Below, one piece after another: positions 1-6,178 of a DNA stretch of 31,050 bases; position 1 is the stretch's first letter; every line of letters starts with the position of its first letter. A model generated the notes under the pieces. That model searched no databases, was not told the origin of the DNA, and saw nothing but the letters and a program-made list of their open reading frames with translations. Source of the stretch: CAZTPJ01 sp964614515. GTDB taxonomy: Bacteria > Planctomycetota > Phycisphaerae > Phycisphaerales > UBA1924. The stretch covers positions 1 through 31,050 of the forward strand of contig CAZTPJ010000045.1 of assembly GCA_964614515.1 (NCBI GenBank), given 5' to 3'. A program made the translations under genes and the position numbers.

Positions 1-1
1 C

Positions 2-778
2 CGCGCGCGTGCGATGTCTGCTGCGCAGTCCGACGCCCCCCCCGATAGCTTCGTCAGCATCTTCGTCAACCCCACGCAGTTTGATGACCCGAGGGACTTC
101 GCGCGATATCCGCGAGTGCTGCAGGCGGATGTCGCGCTGTGCGAGGCGGCGGGGGCCACGGCCGTGTTCGCGCCAGGCGTCGAAACGATGTACCCGCCCG
201 GCGTTGATGTTCCCGTGCCGCCGCTGCCGGCCGTGGCGACGGAGCCTGCGTTGGAAGATGCCCATCGTCCCGGGCACTTTCGCGGCGTGTGTCAGGTCGT
301 GCGACGACTATTTGACATGGTGCGTCCGGTCGCGGCCGTGTTCGGCGAGAAGGATTGGCAGCAGTTGCAGGTGATCCGGGCGATGACGGCCGCGGAGGGA
401 TTGAACGTCGAGATCGTCGCGGGTCCGACGGTGCGCGAAGCCAATGGCCTGGCGATGAGCAGCCGCAATGTGTTCCTGACGGCCGAGGAGCGCGAGCGTG
501 CGGGGGCCGTGTATCGCGCGCTGCGCGAGGCGAGTGCGCTTCGTTTGAGTGAGTCACCATCGCGAGCGAGTTCCTCACGCCAGCCGGACCGGCAAACCGC
601 GGCGGAAGACATGATGCGTGGTGTTCTCGAAAGCGCGGGGATCGAAGTCGAATACGCCACCATCCGCGATGCGCAACACCTGATGCGGATTCCTGATGAT
701 GACGCCTCCCCCCGCCGCGCCCTGATCGCCGGCAGGCTCGGCAGCGTGAGGTTGATCGATAATGCGGCGTGGGAGTAG
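2..778 (+). CDS. panC: Pantothenate synthetase, 5'-truncated by the window edge
   Basis: PanC condenses pantoate and beta-alanine with ATP to give pantothenate, the precursor of coenzyme A, in the cytosol. The visible part has the family block VSIFVNPTQF followed by DDPRDFARYPR, the central FGEKDWQQLQVI segment and the late MSSRNVFLT block, all diagnostic of PanC. The frame is open from base 2 and reads RARA just before the first ATG at 14. This matches the family's SLVRRAR region, so the ATP-binding N-terminus (TMGALHEGH) lies outside the window and the ATG at 14 is not the real start. About 50-60 residues are missing. The region around residues 185-200 after the ATG (SESPSRASSSRQPDRQ) is a low-complexity spacer. 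Identification is firm. Confidence 0.95.
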   Translation, partial: RARAMSAAQSDAPPDSFVSIFVNPTQFDDPRDFARYPRVLQADVALCEAAGATAVFAPGVETMYPPGVDVPVPPLPAVATEPALEDAHRPGHFRGVCQVVRRLFDMVRPVAAVFGEKDWQQLQVIRAMTAAEGLNVEIVAGPTVREANGLAMSSRNVFLTAEERERAGAVYRALREASALRLSESPSRASSSRQPDRQTAAEDMMRGVLESAGIEVEYATIRDAQHLMRIPDDDASPRRALIAGRLGSVRLIDNAAWE

Positions 779-814
779 ATGACGGGACTTTGCGAGACCT
801 TTGGTTACGAACAA

Positions 815-901
815 CGGAGAGGGGGAGATTCGAACTCCCGATACGGCAAGCCGTATACCGGTTTTCGAGACCGGCCCATTCAACCGCTCTGGCACCTCTC
901 C
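815..901 (-). tRNA. tRNA-Ser (anticodon CGA)
   Basis: Read on the minus strand the sequence folds as a class II tRNA. The 7-bp acceptor stem is GGAGAGG with CCTCTCC, and the anticodon loop CTCGAAA is closed by CCGGT/ACCGG, giving anticodon CGA. A long variable arm follows, then a T arm with the TTCGAAT loop closed by GGGAG/CTCCC. The discriminator base at 815 is G, as expected for serine. CCA is not encoded. The long variable arm and the anticodon both say serine. Confidence 0.95.
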
Positions 902-933
902 AGTGCGAGATGGGGCGTGGTGCCCCGGGCGGA

Positions 934-963
934 AGTCTACGCGCACTTTGCCCCCTCGGTCAG
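934..963 (-). promoter_or_regulatory. Candidate promoter of tRNA-Ser
   Basis: On the minus strand there is CTGACC (958-963, four of six matches to TTGACA), an 18-base spacer and TAGACT (934-939). This would place the transcription start about 25 bases before the mature tRNA 5' end at 901. The call is by motif and position only. Confidence 0.4.
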
Positions 964-1014
964 CACGGGGTTGTTCAGAAAAACTATGGATCAAGAAGGG
1001 CACGACTGCGCCAC

Positions 1015-1048
1015 GAGGCGGGCGGGGGCGCCCGCCCCACCGGATCCA
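1015..1048 (+). repeat. Dispersed GC-palindrome, copy A
   Basis: A perfect 8-bp inverted repeat, GGCGGGCG with CGCCCGCC around a GGGG loop, is followed by CCCACCGGATCCA. A nearly identical element lies at 29147-29179, and shorter relatives lie at 7115-7174 and 29821-29847. This copy sits 44 bases beyond the stop codon of coaC (minus strand), so it could also act as an RNA hairpin at the end of that transcript. Confidence 0.8.
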
Positions 1049-1091
1049 GGAAGCTGCGGTTGTGCCGAGACCCGCTCGGTTATTCGTGCAC

Positions 1092-1679
1092 TCACTTTGC
1101 CGGGCGTAGCACGGCCGTCAGCGCCGCGAGAATCTCTTCAGGTTCGCTCATGCGTCCTGGTCCGACATGGCGGCACGCCTGCCACCCAACGCCGGGGCCG
1201 ACGATGACAAACCCATCATCGCGTAGCACGGCCGCGTTGCGCTGCGTGCTCGGCTGCGCCCACATGACATCGTTCATCGCGGGGGCGAGGAGAACGGGGG
1301 TCCTGGCCCGGTCGATGGCGGAAAGAATGAGCGTGACGACATCGTCGGTCTGGCCGGTGACGATTTTGGCCATGCAGTTCATGGTGCAAGGCGCGATGAT
1401 GGCCGCGTCGGCCCGCGTGGCAAGTTGAATGTGCTGCGGATCGTGGGCCTCGATGTGGTCCCACGCGGAGGTGTAGACCGGACGGCCGGAGAGAGCCTGA
1501 AAAGTCAGGGGCGCAACAAACCGCGTGGCCGATTCGGTCATGGCGACGGTGACTTCCGCTCCGGCTTGCGCGAGGCGACTGACGATCATCGCGGACTTGT
1601 ACGCGGCGATGCCGCCGGTGATTCCGACGAGAATGCGACGGCCGGCGAATGGAGAAGCGGCATCGGGGATTGGAGCCAT
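1092..1679 (-). CDS. coaC: Phosphopantothenoylcysteine decarboxylase (stand-alone CoaC domain)
   Basis: CoaC is an FMN-dependent cytosolic enzyme that decarboxylates 4'-phosphopantothenoylcysteine to 4'-phosphopantetheine in coenzyme A synthesis. The protein starts with the flavoprotein nucleotide-binding segment ILVGITGGIAAYKS. It also has the block DAAIIAPCTMNCMAKI and the family's AMNDVMW motif, which is part of the active site. The family's usual CoaB ligase half is absent: the protein ends after about 195 residues. I chose the ATG at 1679 because TATCAT lies exactly six bases upstream and the domain begins soon after. The open frame continues to 1748 with non-conserved residues, so a longer form cannot be excluded. 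It follows rpoZ on the same strand, the arrangement often seen around coaBC in bacteria. Confidence 0.9.
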   Translation of the reverse strand: MAPIPDAASPFAGRRILVGITGGIAAYKSAMIVSRLAQAGAEVTVAMTESATRFVAPLTFQALSGRPVYTSAWDHIEAHDPQHIQLATRADAAIIAPCTMNCMAKIVTGQTDDVVTLILSAIDRARTPVLLAPAMNDVMWAQPSTQRNAAVLRDDGFVIVGPGVGWQACRHVGPGRMSEPEEILAALTAVLRPAK

Positions 1680-1685
1680 TTGTGG

Positions 1686-1691
1686 ATGATA
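1686..1691 (-). promoter_or_regulatory. -10-like TATCAT six bases before coaC
   Basis: TATCAT lies on the minus strand with a six-base gap to the ATG at 1679. That places the predicted transcription start at or next to the start codon. No Shine-Dalgarno sequence is visible. It is one of a recurring set in this window. Confidence 0.45.
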
Positions 1692-1781
1692 GGTGGGCGT
1701 GCGAAGGGCAGTGCTTCGGACCATTGCGCCACGGCCGGCGCTGGCCATCGTCGTCGCGAAACTGGTGACGTTGGGCGCGGA

Positions 1782-2018
1782 TCAGGCGGTCAGTGATGGC
1801 GGCGCATCGCCGTCGTAGTGCTCGGGCGCCAAGTCGAGCGTGATCTTGTCACTGAGGATCTCGTCGATGACGACTTCGAGGTCTGACCGGCCCTGGCGCT
1901 CAACGAGCGGCCGGCCGCCTTCCATGAGTTCCACCAGTCGGCGTTGAATAAGGGCGCAGAGTTTGAAGCGCCCGCCGGTCTTGAGGACGATTTCGTCGGA
2001 CTTCAAGGCGTCGATCAT
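1782..2018 (-). CDS. rpoZ: DNA-directed RNA polymerase omega subunit
   Basis: Omega binds the beta' subunit and helps assemble RNA polymerase. The 78-residue product reads MIDALKSDEIVLKTGGRFKL near its start, then CALIQRRLVELMEGGRPLV. This matches the omega pattern of a first helix, a basic RF/L segment and the 'G-RPLV' turn that leads to the acidic, variable C-terminus (here APEHYDGDAPPSLTA). The ATG at 2018 gives the normal length; the frame stays open to 2384, but that upstream part is not conserved-looking. It is followed downstream by coaC. No strong Shine-Dalgarno is seen. Identification rests on pattern and neighbour, both consistent. Confidence 0.85.
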   Translation of the reverse strand: MIDALKSDEIVLKTGGRFKLCALIQRRLVELMEGGRPLVERQGRSDLEVVIDEILSDKITLDLAPEHYDGDAPPSLTA

Positions 2019-2113
2019 GTTGAATCCGGCCCCCGAATGCGTTACTCTGTCGTGGCGGGTCCAGTCCGAATGGGGATCGGCCCGCGTGATACCGCCCGTC
2101 GGCGGCAAGAGGG

Positions 2114-2142
2114 ATGATATGCCAGTCGCGCTCGCGCGTCGA
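2114..2142 (-). promoter_or_regulatory. Candidate promoter for rpoZ-coaC
   Basis: On the minus strand TCGACG (2137-2142), a 17-base spacer and TATCAT (2114-2119) form a plausible sigma-70-type promoter. It would give a leader of roughly 90 bases before rpoZ. It is motif-based only. The rest of the 243-base divergent gap 2019-2261 shows nothing else I can name. Confidence 0.35.
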
Positions 2143-2261
2143 CCCGGTATCCGTGCCGCCTTGGCTCGGAGCGGGTCGGGGCGTGAGTCGGCTGGTTCCT
2201 CAGCGTCGCCGAGCGGGCGGGATGAGCGTCGCGGGGTGACTTTGACCCTGAGTCTGGAGTC

Positions 2262-2879
2262 ATGCGTATGTCGGTACGTCAGTGGAGCCGGGGCGATCGG
2301 GTGGTGCATGTCGAATGTCCAGAGTGGGGCGTCGGCGAGGTTTTGACCGCTGAAGCCGGCGTCAACGCCACGGCCGACGGCCAACGCCTCACCGTGCGAT
2401 TCACCAAGGCCGGCATGAAGACCCTGACGACGAGTTATGCCAAACTCGCCCCGGCCGGAGCGCCGAGCCGTCTTGATGTGGCGATCGAGGAGCGTGGGGG
2501 CTGGCTCGACGGTGGCAAGGTGAAGGAAGCGGTGGGCGAAGTCCTCGGCTCGTTGCCTGAGGAAGCGACGGATCCGTTCCGTCCGCTCAAAGCGCGGATC
2601 GAGGCGACAGCCCGGCTGTGTCGGTACTCATCAAGCGGCGGAAGCCTGATTGAGTGGGCCTCAGCGCAGACGGGGCTTGATGATCCGTTGTCACGGTTCA
2701 GCAGACACGAACTCGAGGCGCACTTCGCGCGATTCCGGCAATCGCTTGAGGCTCACCTGAAGCGGCTGGTGTTGGACGCAAAGCGCGGTGATCCCAAAGC
2801 CCTCGAGGGACTCTCCGAGGATGCGGATCGAGTCGTGCGGGAAACGATGCGCCGAGGGGAGAACGGGCGATCGCGGTGA
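2262..2879 (+). CDS. DUF3553 (Tudor-like) domain protein of unknown function
   Basis: The 205-residue protein opens with a small beta-barrel-like domain (about residues 6-65) reading WSRGDRVVHVECPEWGVGEV and VRFTKAGMKTL. This resembles DUF3553 and also the C-terminal domain of the PcrA encoded at 16829-19180 (GLRVIHPQFGTGEIL, IRFRGIGVKTI). In PcrA/UvrD that domain contacts RNA polymerase; a similar role here is inference. The rest (about 95-205) is predicted helical and charged, with no motif I recognise. Two in-frame ATGs lie at 2262 and 2268; GGAG sits only two bases before the first. It is divergent from rpoZ. Function is not known. Confidence 0.75.
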   Translation: MRMSVRQWSRGDRVVHVECPEWGVGEVLTAEAGVNATADGQRLTVRFTKAGMKTLTTSYAKLAPAGAPSRLDVAIEERGGWLDGGKVKEAVGEVLGSLPEEATDPFRPLKARIEATARLCRYSSSGGSLIEWASAQTGLDDPLSRFSRHELEAHFARFRQSLEAHLKRLVLDAKRGDPKALEGLSEDADRVVRETMRRGENGRSR

Positions 2880-2906
2880 AACGATGGTCGCCGGTTTCGT
2901 TTCGCC
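2875..2906 (+). terminator. Weak hairpin at the end of the DUF3553 gene
   Basis: A 10-bp stem (GGTGAAACGA with TCGTTTCGCC, one G-T pair) and a 12-base loop overlap the stop codon at 2877-2879. There is no U-rich tail, so termination is uncertain. Confidence 0.25.
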
Positions 2907-2989
2907 AATGGCACCCTTCGTGAGGCATTTTGTCAACAGGCGGCGCAGATGGCCGTGCGAATCGATGATGACGACGGCCCCAACACGGC

Positions 2990-3015
2990 TTGACGCCCGT
3001 CGCATCGGGTATTCT
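2990..3015 (+). promoter_or_regulatory. Candidate promoter upstream of the coiled-coil gene
   Basis: TTGACG (2990-2995) and TATTCT (3010-3015) are separated by only 14 bases, shorter than the usual 16-18, so this is a weak call. If used, the mRNA would carry a leader of about 120 bases. The remainder of the gap 2907-3144 shows no gene. Confidence 0.3.
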
Positions 3016-3144
3016 CGGACAGGCGGACCATGCCTAGTTTGTGGGGGAACTGGCCCGGTTCTTGTTGCGAAGGAACGTAGACCGCCTGTGTCTGGGCCGG
3101 AGGGGCCTGCGGCGGAACATCCGTGAAGACCTGGGGAGAGAGAC

Positions 3145-3432
3145 ATGACCGAGAACGAGTTCCAGAAGCGTTTGGGCGAGTTGATGACCCGCATCGGCGA
3201 CCTTCCCGAGACGGAGCGAGATCGCCTCGAATCGCTGGCCGACGAGACCCGCGCCCGGCACGACCAGGTGCGAGCGACGATCGCCGAACTTCAGGACTCG
3301 ATCGACTACCTGCGCCTGAGCATCAAGTATCTCGTGTTCGACCTCGAGGCCACACGGCGCGAAAATCAGTACCTGCGACGCCTGCTGGATCAGGGACATG
3401 ATCGCGCTCAGGAACGGCGCGAGCAGGAATAA
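3145..3432 (+). CDS. Small coiled-coil protein, unknown function
   Basis: This 95-residue, highly charged protein is predicted to be almost entirely helical, with a coiled coil over about residues 20-90. It contains IAELQDSIDYLRLSIKYLVFDLEATRRENQYLRRLL, a heptad-like pattern with an invariant-looking central segment that I associate with a conserved planctomycete hypothetical family. There is no signal peptide, so it is probably cytosolic. A clear Shine-Dalgarno (GGGGAGAG) precedes the ATG at 3145. It ends 27 bases before the convergent hydrolase gene. The base composition and codon use match its neighbours. The role is unknown; the coiled coil suggests oligomerisation or a scaffold. Confidence 0.75.
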   Translation: MTENEFQKRLGELMTRIGDLPETERDRLESLADETRARHDQVRATIAELQDSIDYLRLSIKYLVFDLEATRRENQYLRRLLDQGHDRAQERREQE

Positions 3433-3459
3433 CGCGCGACTCCGTAAGTACCGCGCAGA

Positions 3460-4191
3460 TCAGACCTTCGCGACGGCCGCAACCAGCCGATCGAACAGCC
3501 CCTGCCCCAGTTCCGGCTCGGGCGTGCGTTCCGGGTGCCACTGCACGCCGAGATAAAACGGCCGTGCGGGGTCGGCGATGGCTTCGATCAGGCCGTCGGG
3601 CGCGTTGGCGATGACGATCATTCGCCCGGGTGATGTGACGCCTTGCTTGTGACGACTGTGTACCGCGCCGCGCGAGAGGCGCAGTCGTGGCGGCGCGTCC
3701 TCTCCGGCCGGCGCGATCGCGTGCGATTGATCCCAGTGCATCGCGGCGGAACTGAGCGTCTCGGGCAGATGCTGATCGAGCGTGCCCCCGGCCGTCAGCG
3801 CCATGAGTTGCATGCCCAGACACACACCGAGCACGGGCGTGTCCGGCGATCTGTCGGCCAGAGCGCGAAGCAGTGCGGTTTCATACGCCTGTCGTTCGGG
3901 ATGAAGGGGTGTGGCTTTCGGATGGGTTGGCGTGCCAAACTCCTCCATGCGCGGATCATCGCCGCCCGTGAACACCAACGCCCGGCACAGGCGCAGGTGA
4001 TCGGGAATGAGATCAACGATCGGCGGGAGGCAGACGGGCATTCCGCCGGCGCGAGCCACGGCCTCGGCGTACGCGCGTGAACACTGAAGGCGCGTTCGGG
4101 CGTTGACCTCTTCGACATCCATCGTGATGCCGACGATGGGTCGCGCGTGCGCGGGTCTCCAGGTCGGGTGTGTGGATCGTGGGCGGGACAT
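3460..4191 (-). CDS. Gamma-glutamyl-gamma-aminobutyrate hydrolase family protein (peptidase C26, class I glutamine amidotransferase-like)
   Basis: C26 peptidases cleave gamma-glutamyl bonds; the best-known bacterial member, PuuD, acts in putrescine breakdown. The 243-residue protein has PIVGITMDVEE at the start, the FTGGDDPRMEE segment, the nucleophile elbow GVCLGMQLM (Cys124), and VQWHPER, which supplies the catalytic His219 and Glu221. The triad is complete, so the enzyme should be active. The start at 4191 gives the family's normal length. The frame is open much further upstream but is antisense to the next gene. It is divergent from the DUF4340 gene with only 43 bases between the start codons. 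No polyamine genes are nearby, so the true substrate is unknown. Confidence 0.9.
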   Translation of the reverse strand: MSRPRSTHPTWRPAHARPIVGITMDVEEVNARTRLQCSRAYAEAVARAGGMPVCLPPIVDLIPDHLRLCRALVFTGGDDPRMEEFGTPTHPKATPLHPERQAYETALLRALADRSPDTPVLGVCLGMQLMALTAGGTLDQHLPETLSSAAMHWDQSHAIAPAGEDAPPRLRLSRGAVHSRHKQGVTSPGRMIVIANAPDGLIEAIADPARPFYLGVQWHPERTPEPELGQGLFDRLVAAVAKV

Positions 4192-4202
4192 GGGCAGGCC
4201 GA

Positions 4203-4208
4203 AGGATA
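4203..4208 (-). promoter_or_regulatory. -10-like TATCCT upstream of the C26 hydrolase
   Basis: TATCCT on the minus strand lies 11 bases before the ATG at 4191, predicting a leader of only a few bases. It faces the plus-strand TACCAT at 4224-4229 in the same 43-base divergent gap. Confidence 0.35.
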
Positions 4209-4212
4209 TGTG

Positions 4213-4234
4213 GCTCGATGGCGTACCATCGAGC
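4213..4234. promoter_or_regulatory. Perfect 9-bp inverted repeat between divergent genes (operator candidate)
   Basis: GCTCGATGG and its exact complement CCATCGAGC flank a 4-base centre CGTA, ending immediately before the ATG at 4235. The element covers the plus-strand -10-like hexamer and sits beside the minus-strand one, so a dimeric repressor bound here could control both genes. No regulator gene is adjacent. Confidence 0.5.
4224..4229 (+). promoter_or_regulatory. -10-like TACCAT five bases before the DUF4340 gene
   Basis: TACCAT with a five-base gap to the ATG at 4235 and no Shine-Dalgarno fits the leaderless pattern seen elsewhere in the window. It is embedded in the inverted repeat. 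Confidence 0.4.
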
Positions 4235-5599
4235 ATGTCGCGTGCGAGCGTTGTGATCTGGTTGTGCGTCGCGGTGGTGTTGGCCGGGGTCACGGCGGCG
4301 CTGCTGATGCCTCGCGGCGGCTCGGCGACGGGTCGGCAGCGATTGATGCGCTTCGAGCCGTCGCAGGTCGAGTCGCTTCGTGTCCACTCGCCCGGGCAGC
4401 CGGCGCAGGAAGTTCGCCGCGCTGGCGCGGCGTGGGAGGTCGCGTGGGAAGGTGATGGGGGGGGCGTCTGGCGCGCGGATGAATCGCGAGTCCTCTCCGC
4501 GCTGCGACTGCTCGCGACACTCGAAGGCGAGATCACACGCGCAGCCTCGCGGCACGATCCCGCCGCACCTTCGGTGACTCTCATCATGGACGACGGCCGA
4601 GAATGGACGCTTTCGTTTGGCGATGCGCCGCTGACGGGCAGCGTGGAAGTTCGCGTGGAGTCGCCCGACGGCGATGTCGTGACCGCGTTGGCGTCGGCGG
4701 ATGTGTACGCCATGCTGATCCGCACGGGCGTGCTCGCGTGGCGCGACGCACGCCTGCTGGCCGGGCTGGGGGCGGATGTCTCGCGCCTTACGCTCATCAC
4801 ACCTGCGCAGCGCGTATCGCTTGGCAAGGTTGAGGGCGCGTGGCACGTTCGCGAGCCGTGGGAGTCGCACGCGGATGAACGCGAGATCGCGGCCCTCGTG
4901 CGGCGACTGGCCGGCGTCGGCGTTTCGCGATTCGTGACAGGATCCGAATTGGCCACGGCCAGGCGCCAGTTTGAGAATCCCGTCGCGACGCTGATCGTCG
5001 AGTCCGACGTGCGAGAACTAGTGGGAGGCGAGTATCGCTGGGCCGTGTTGCGGCGAGAAATCGTCATCGGGGGCGTGGCGGATCTTTCGGAGCGTGAGTT
5101 GTACGCGCGTGCGGGGGGGGGCGACGGTCGCGAGCCGGTCCATGTCGTTGTACCGCGAGGCACGCTGGACTCGATCACGATGGACCCGGCCGCGTATGCC
5201 TCGCGGGTGTCGGTCGAAGTCCCTGGTTCGGAATGGGGCGCGATTGAGATCACCGATGCGTCGGGCGGCACGGCGCGACTTGAGCGACGGCTTGAAGGAT
5301 GGGTTCTCGCCGATGCGCAGGGGGCGAAAGCGCTCGACGATGTCGGCGGGGCTGCGCTGCAGGGGCTGATGTCGCTGTTGGCGGCGACGGAGGCAATCGC
5401 AGTTCGTCCGGCCGGGGCGCTGGTGGATGGGGCGCTGCGCGTGCGTGTGCTGGCGCTCGGGGGGGGGGAAATCACGCTGGTATCGATCACGACGAGCGAC
5501 GGTACGGCCAGCGTCGTTCGCCAGGGCGTCGAGCGAATCTATGAAGGCGGCGCGAACGTCGTGGATGCGATTCGCGCGATGGTGCGGACGGCGCCATGA
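4235..5599 (+). CDS. DUF4340 domain protein, membrane-anchored
   Basis: The 454-residue protein begins with one transmembrane anchor (about residues 3-23, ASVVIWLCVAVVLAGVTAAL). The large remainder, predicted periplasmic, repeats the DUF4340 pattern: a beta-rich unit with V-R-V segments such as WEVAWEGDGGG..WRADESRVLSALRLLATLEG and WHVREPWESHADEREIAALVRRLAGV. DUF4340 proteins are usually found beside ABC-2-type permeases of the gliding-motility/exporter kind; here no ATPase or permease is adjacent, although an ABC-2-like permease lies at 23983. I chose the ATG at 4235 because it opens directly into the anchor; in-frame ATGs at 4190 and 4208 are alternatives. It contains three runs of 8-10 G. 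Its stop overlaps thpR by four bases (ATGA). The function is unknown. Confidence 0.75.
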   Translation: MSRASVVIWLCVAVVLAGVTAALLMPRGGSATGRQRLMRFEPSQVESLRVHSPGQPAQEVRRAGAAWEVAWEGDGGGVWRADESRVLSALRLLATLEGEITRAASRHDPAAPSVTLIMDDGREWTLSFGDAPLTGSVEVRVESPDGDVVTALASADVYAMLIRTGVLAWRDARLLAGLGADVSRLTLITPAQRVSLGKVEGAWHVREPWESHADEREIAALVRRLAGVGVSRFVTGSELATARRQFENPVATLIVESDVRELVGGEYRWAVLRREIVIGGVADLSERELYARAGGGDGREPVHVVVPRGTLDSITMDPAAYASRVSVEVPGSEWGAIEITDASGGTARLERRLEGWVLADAQGAKALDDVGGAALQGLMSLLAATEAIAVRPAGALVDGALRVRVLALGGGEITLVSITTSDGTASVVRQGVERIYEGGANVVDAIRAMVRTAP

Positions 5600-6150
5600 C
5601 CTCGCGGCGATCCGCGCGGGCGCTTCGGCTCTTTGTCGCGGTGTATCCGCCCGCGAATGTCGCCGCGGCGCTTCAGCGCACGGCCGATGAAATCGCGCTG
5701 CCGCCGCATCGCCTCGTGCCGATTGAGCAGGTGCATCTGACGCTTCAGTTCATCGGGGATGTTGATGCGCGGGATCTGCGAAGCGTGGAGGAATCGGTGG
5801 AGCGGTCGATGGCGGGGCTGGAGGCGTTTGACGTTCAGGCTGTGCGTTTGATCTCCTTGCCACGGGGCGGACGCTCGCGCCTGGTCGCGGCGGAGATGAC
5901 GGCTCCTGCGCCGCTGATGGAGATGCAGCGTCGGTTGGCCATGCGCCTCGCACGAAGTCCGCGGGCGAAGTCCGGCGATCGCTTCCTGCCGCACATCACG
6001 TTGCTGCGGTTCAAGAGCGAGGCCGAGTGCGGCGTGGATCAACCGGTCGATGGCGAGGCGTTCGCCGTGGCGAGTGTGCAACTCATGCGCAGCAATCTGA
6101 AGGCGACGGGCGCGGTGCATGAACTCGTGCGGGAGTTTGCGATTCGTTGA
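5596..6150 (+). CDS. thpR: RNA 2',3'-cyclic phosphodiesterase (LigT/2H family)
   Basis: ThpR hydrolyses 2',3'-cyclic phosphate ends of RNA to 2'-phosphates and belongs to the 2H phosphoesterase superfamily. Both catalytic H-x-T-x motifs are present, HLTL (His47) and HITL (His133). The opening LRLFVAVYPP and the FIGDVD block after the first motif are typical. Its 184 residues are the normal length. The ATG at 5596 overlaps the DUF4340 stop (ATGA), so translation is probably coupled. It acts in the cytosol. The physiological role of this family in bacteria is poorly defined. Confidence 0.92.
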   Translation: MTSRRSARALRLFVAVYPPANVAAALQRTADEIALPPHRLVPIEQVHLTLQFIGDVDARDLRSVEESVERSMAGLEAFDVQAVRLISLPRGGRSRLVAAEMTAPAPLMEMQRRLAMRLARSPRAKSGDRFLPHITLLRFKSEAECGVDQPVDGEAFAVASVQLMRSNLKATGAVHELVREFAIR

Positions 6151-6166
6151 ATGGCCCGGGCACAGG

Positions 6167-6172
6167 TACAAT
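6167..6172 (+). promoter_or_regulatory. -10-like TACAAT six bases before the aldehyde dehydrogenase
   Basis: TACAAT followed by CTGCAC and the ATG at 6179 predicts a leaderless transcript. There is no Shine-Dalgarno, and no good -35 at 16-18 bases. Confidence 0.5.
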
Positions 6173-6178
6173 CTGCAC

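Noticed and set aside
769..1428. Plus-strand frames across the tRNA and coaC
   Set aside because: They run through the tRNA gene and antisense to coaC, and show no domain.
3460..5490. A 676-residue minus-strand open frame
   Set aside because: Only the part up to 4191 matches peptidase C26. The rest is Ser/Arg/Thr-rich and antisense to the DUF4340 gene, so it is a GC-rich shadow.
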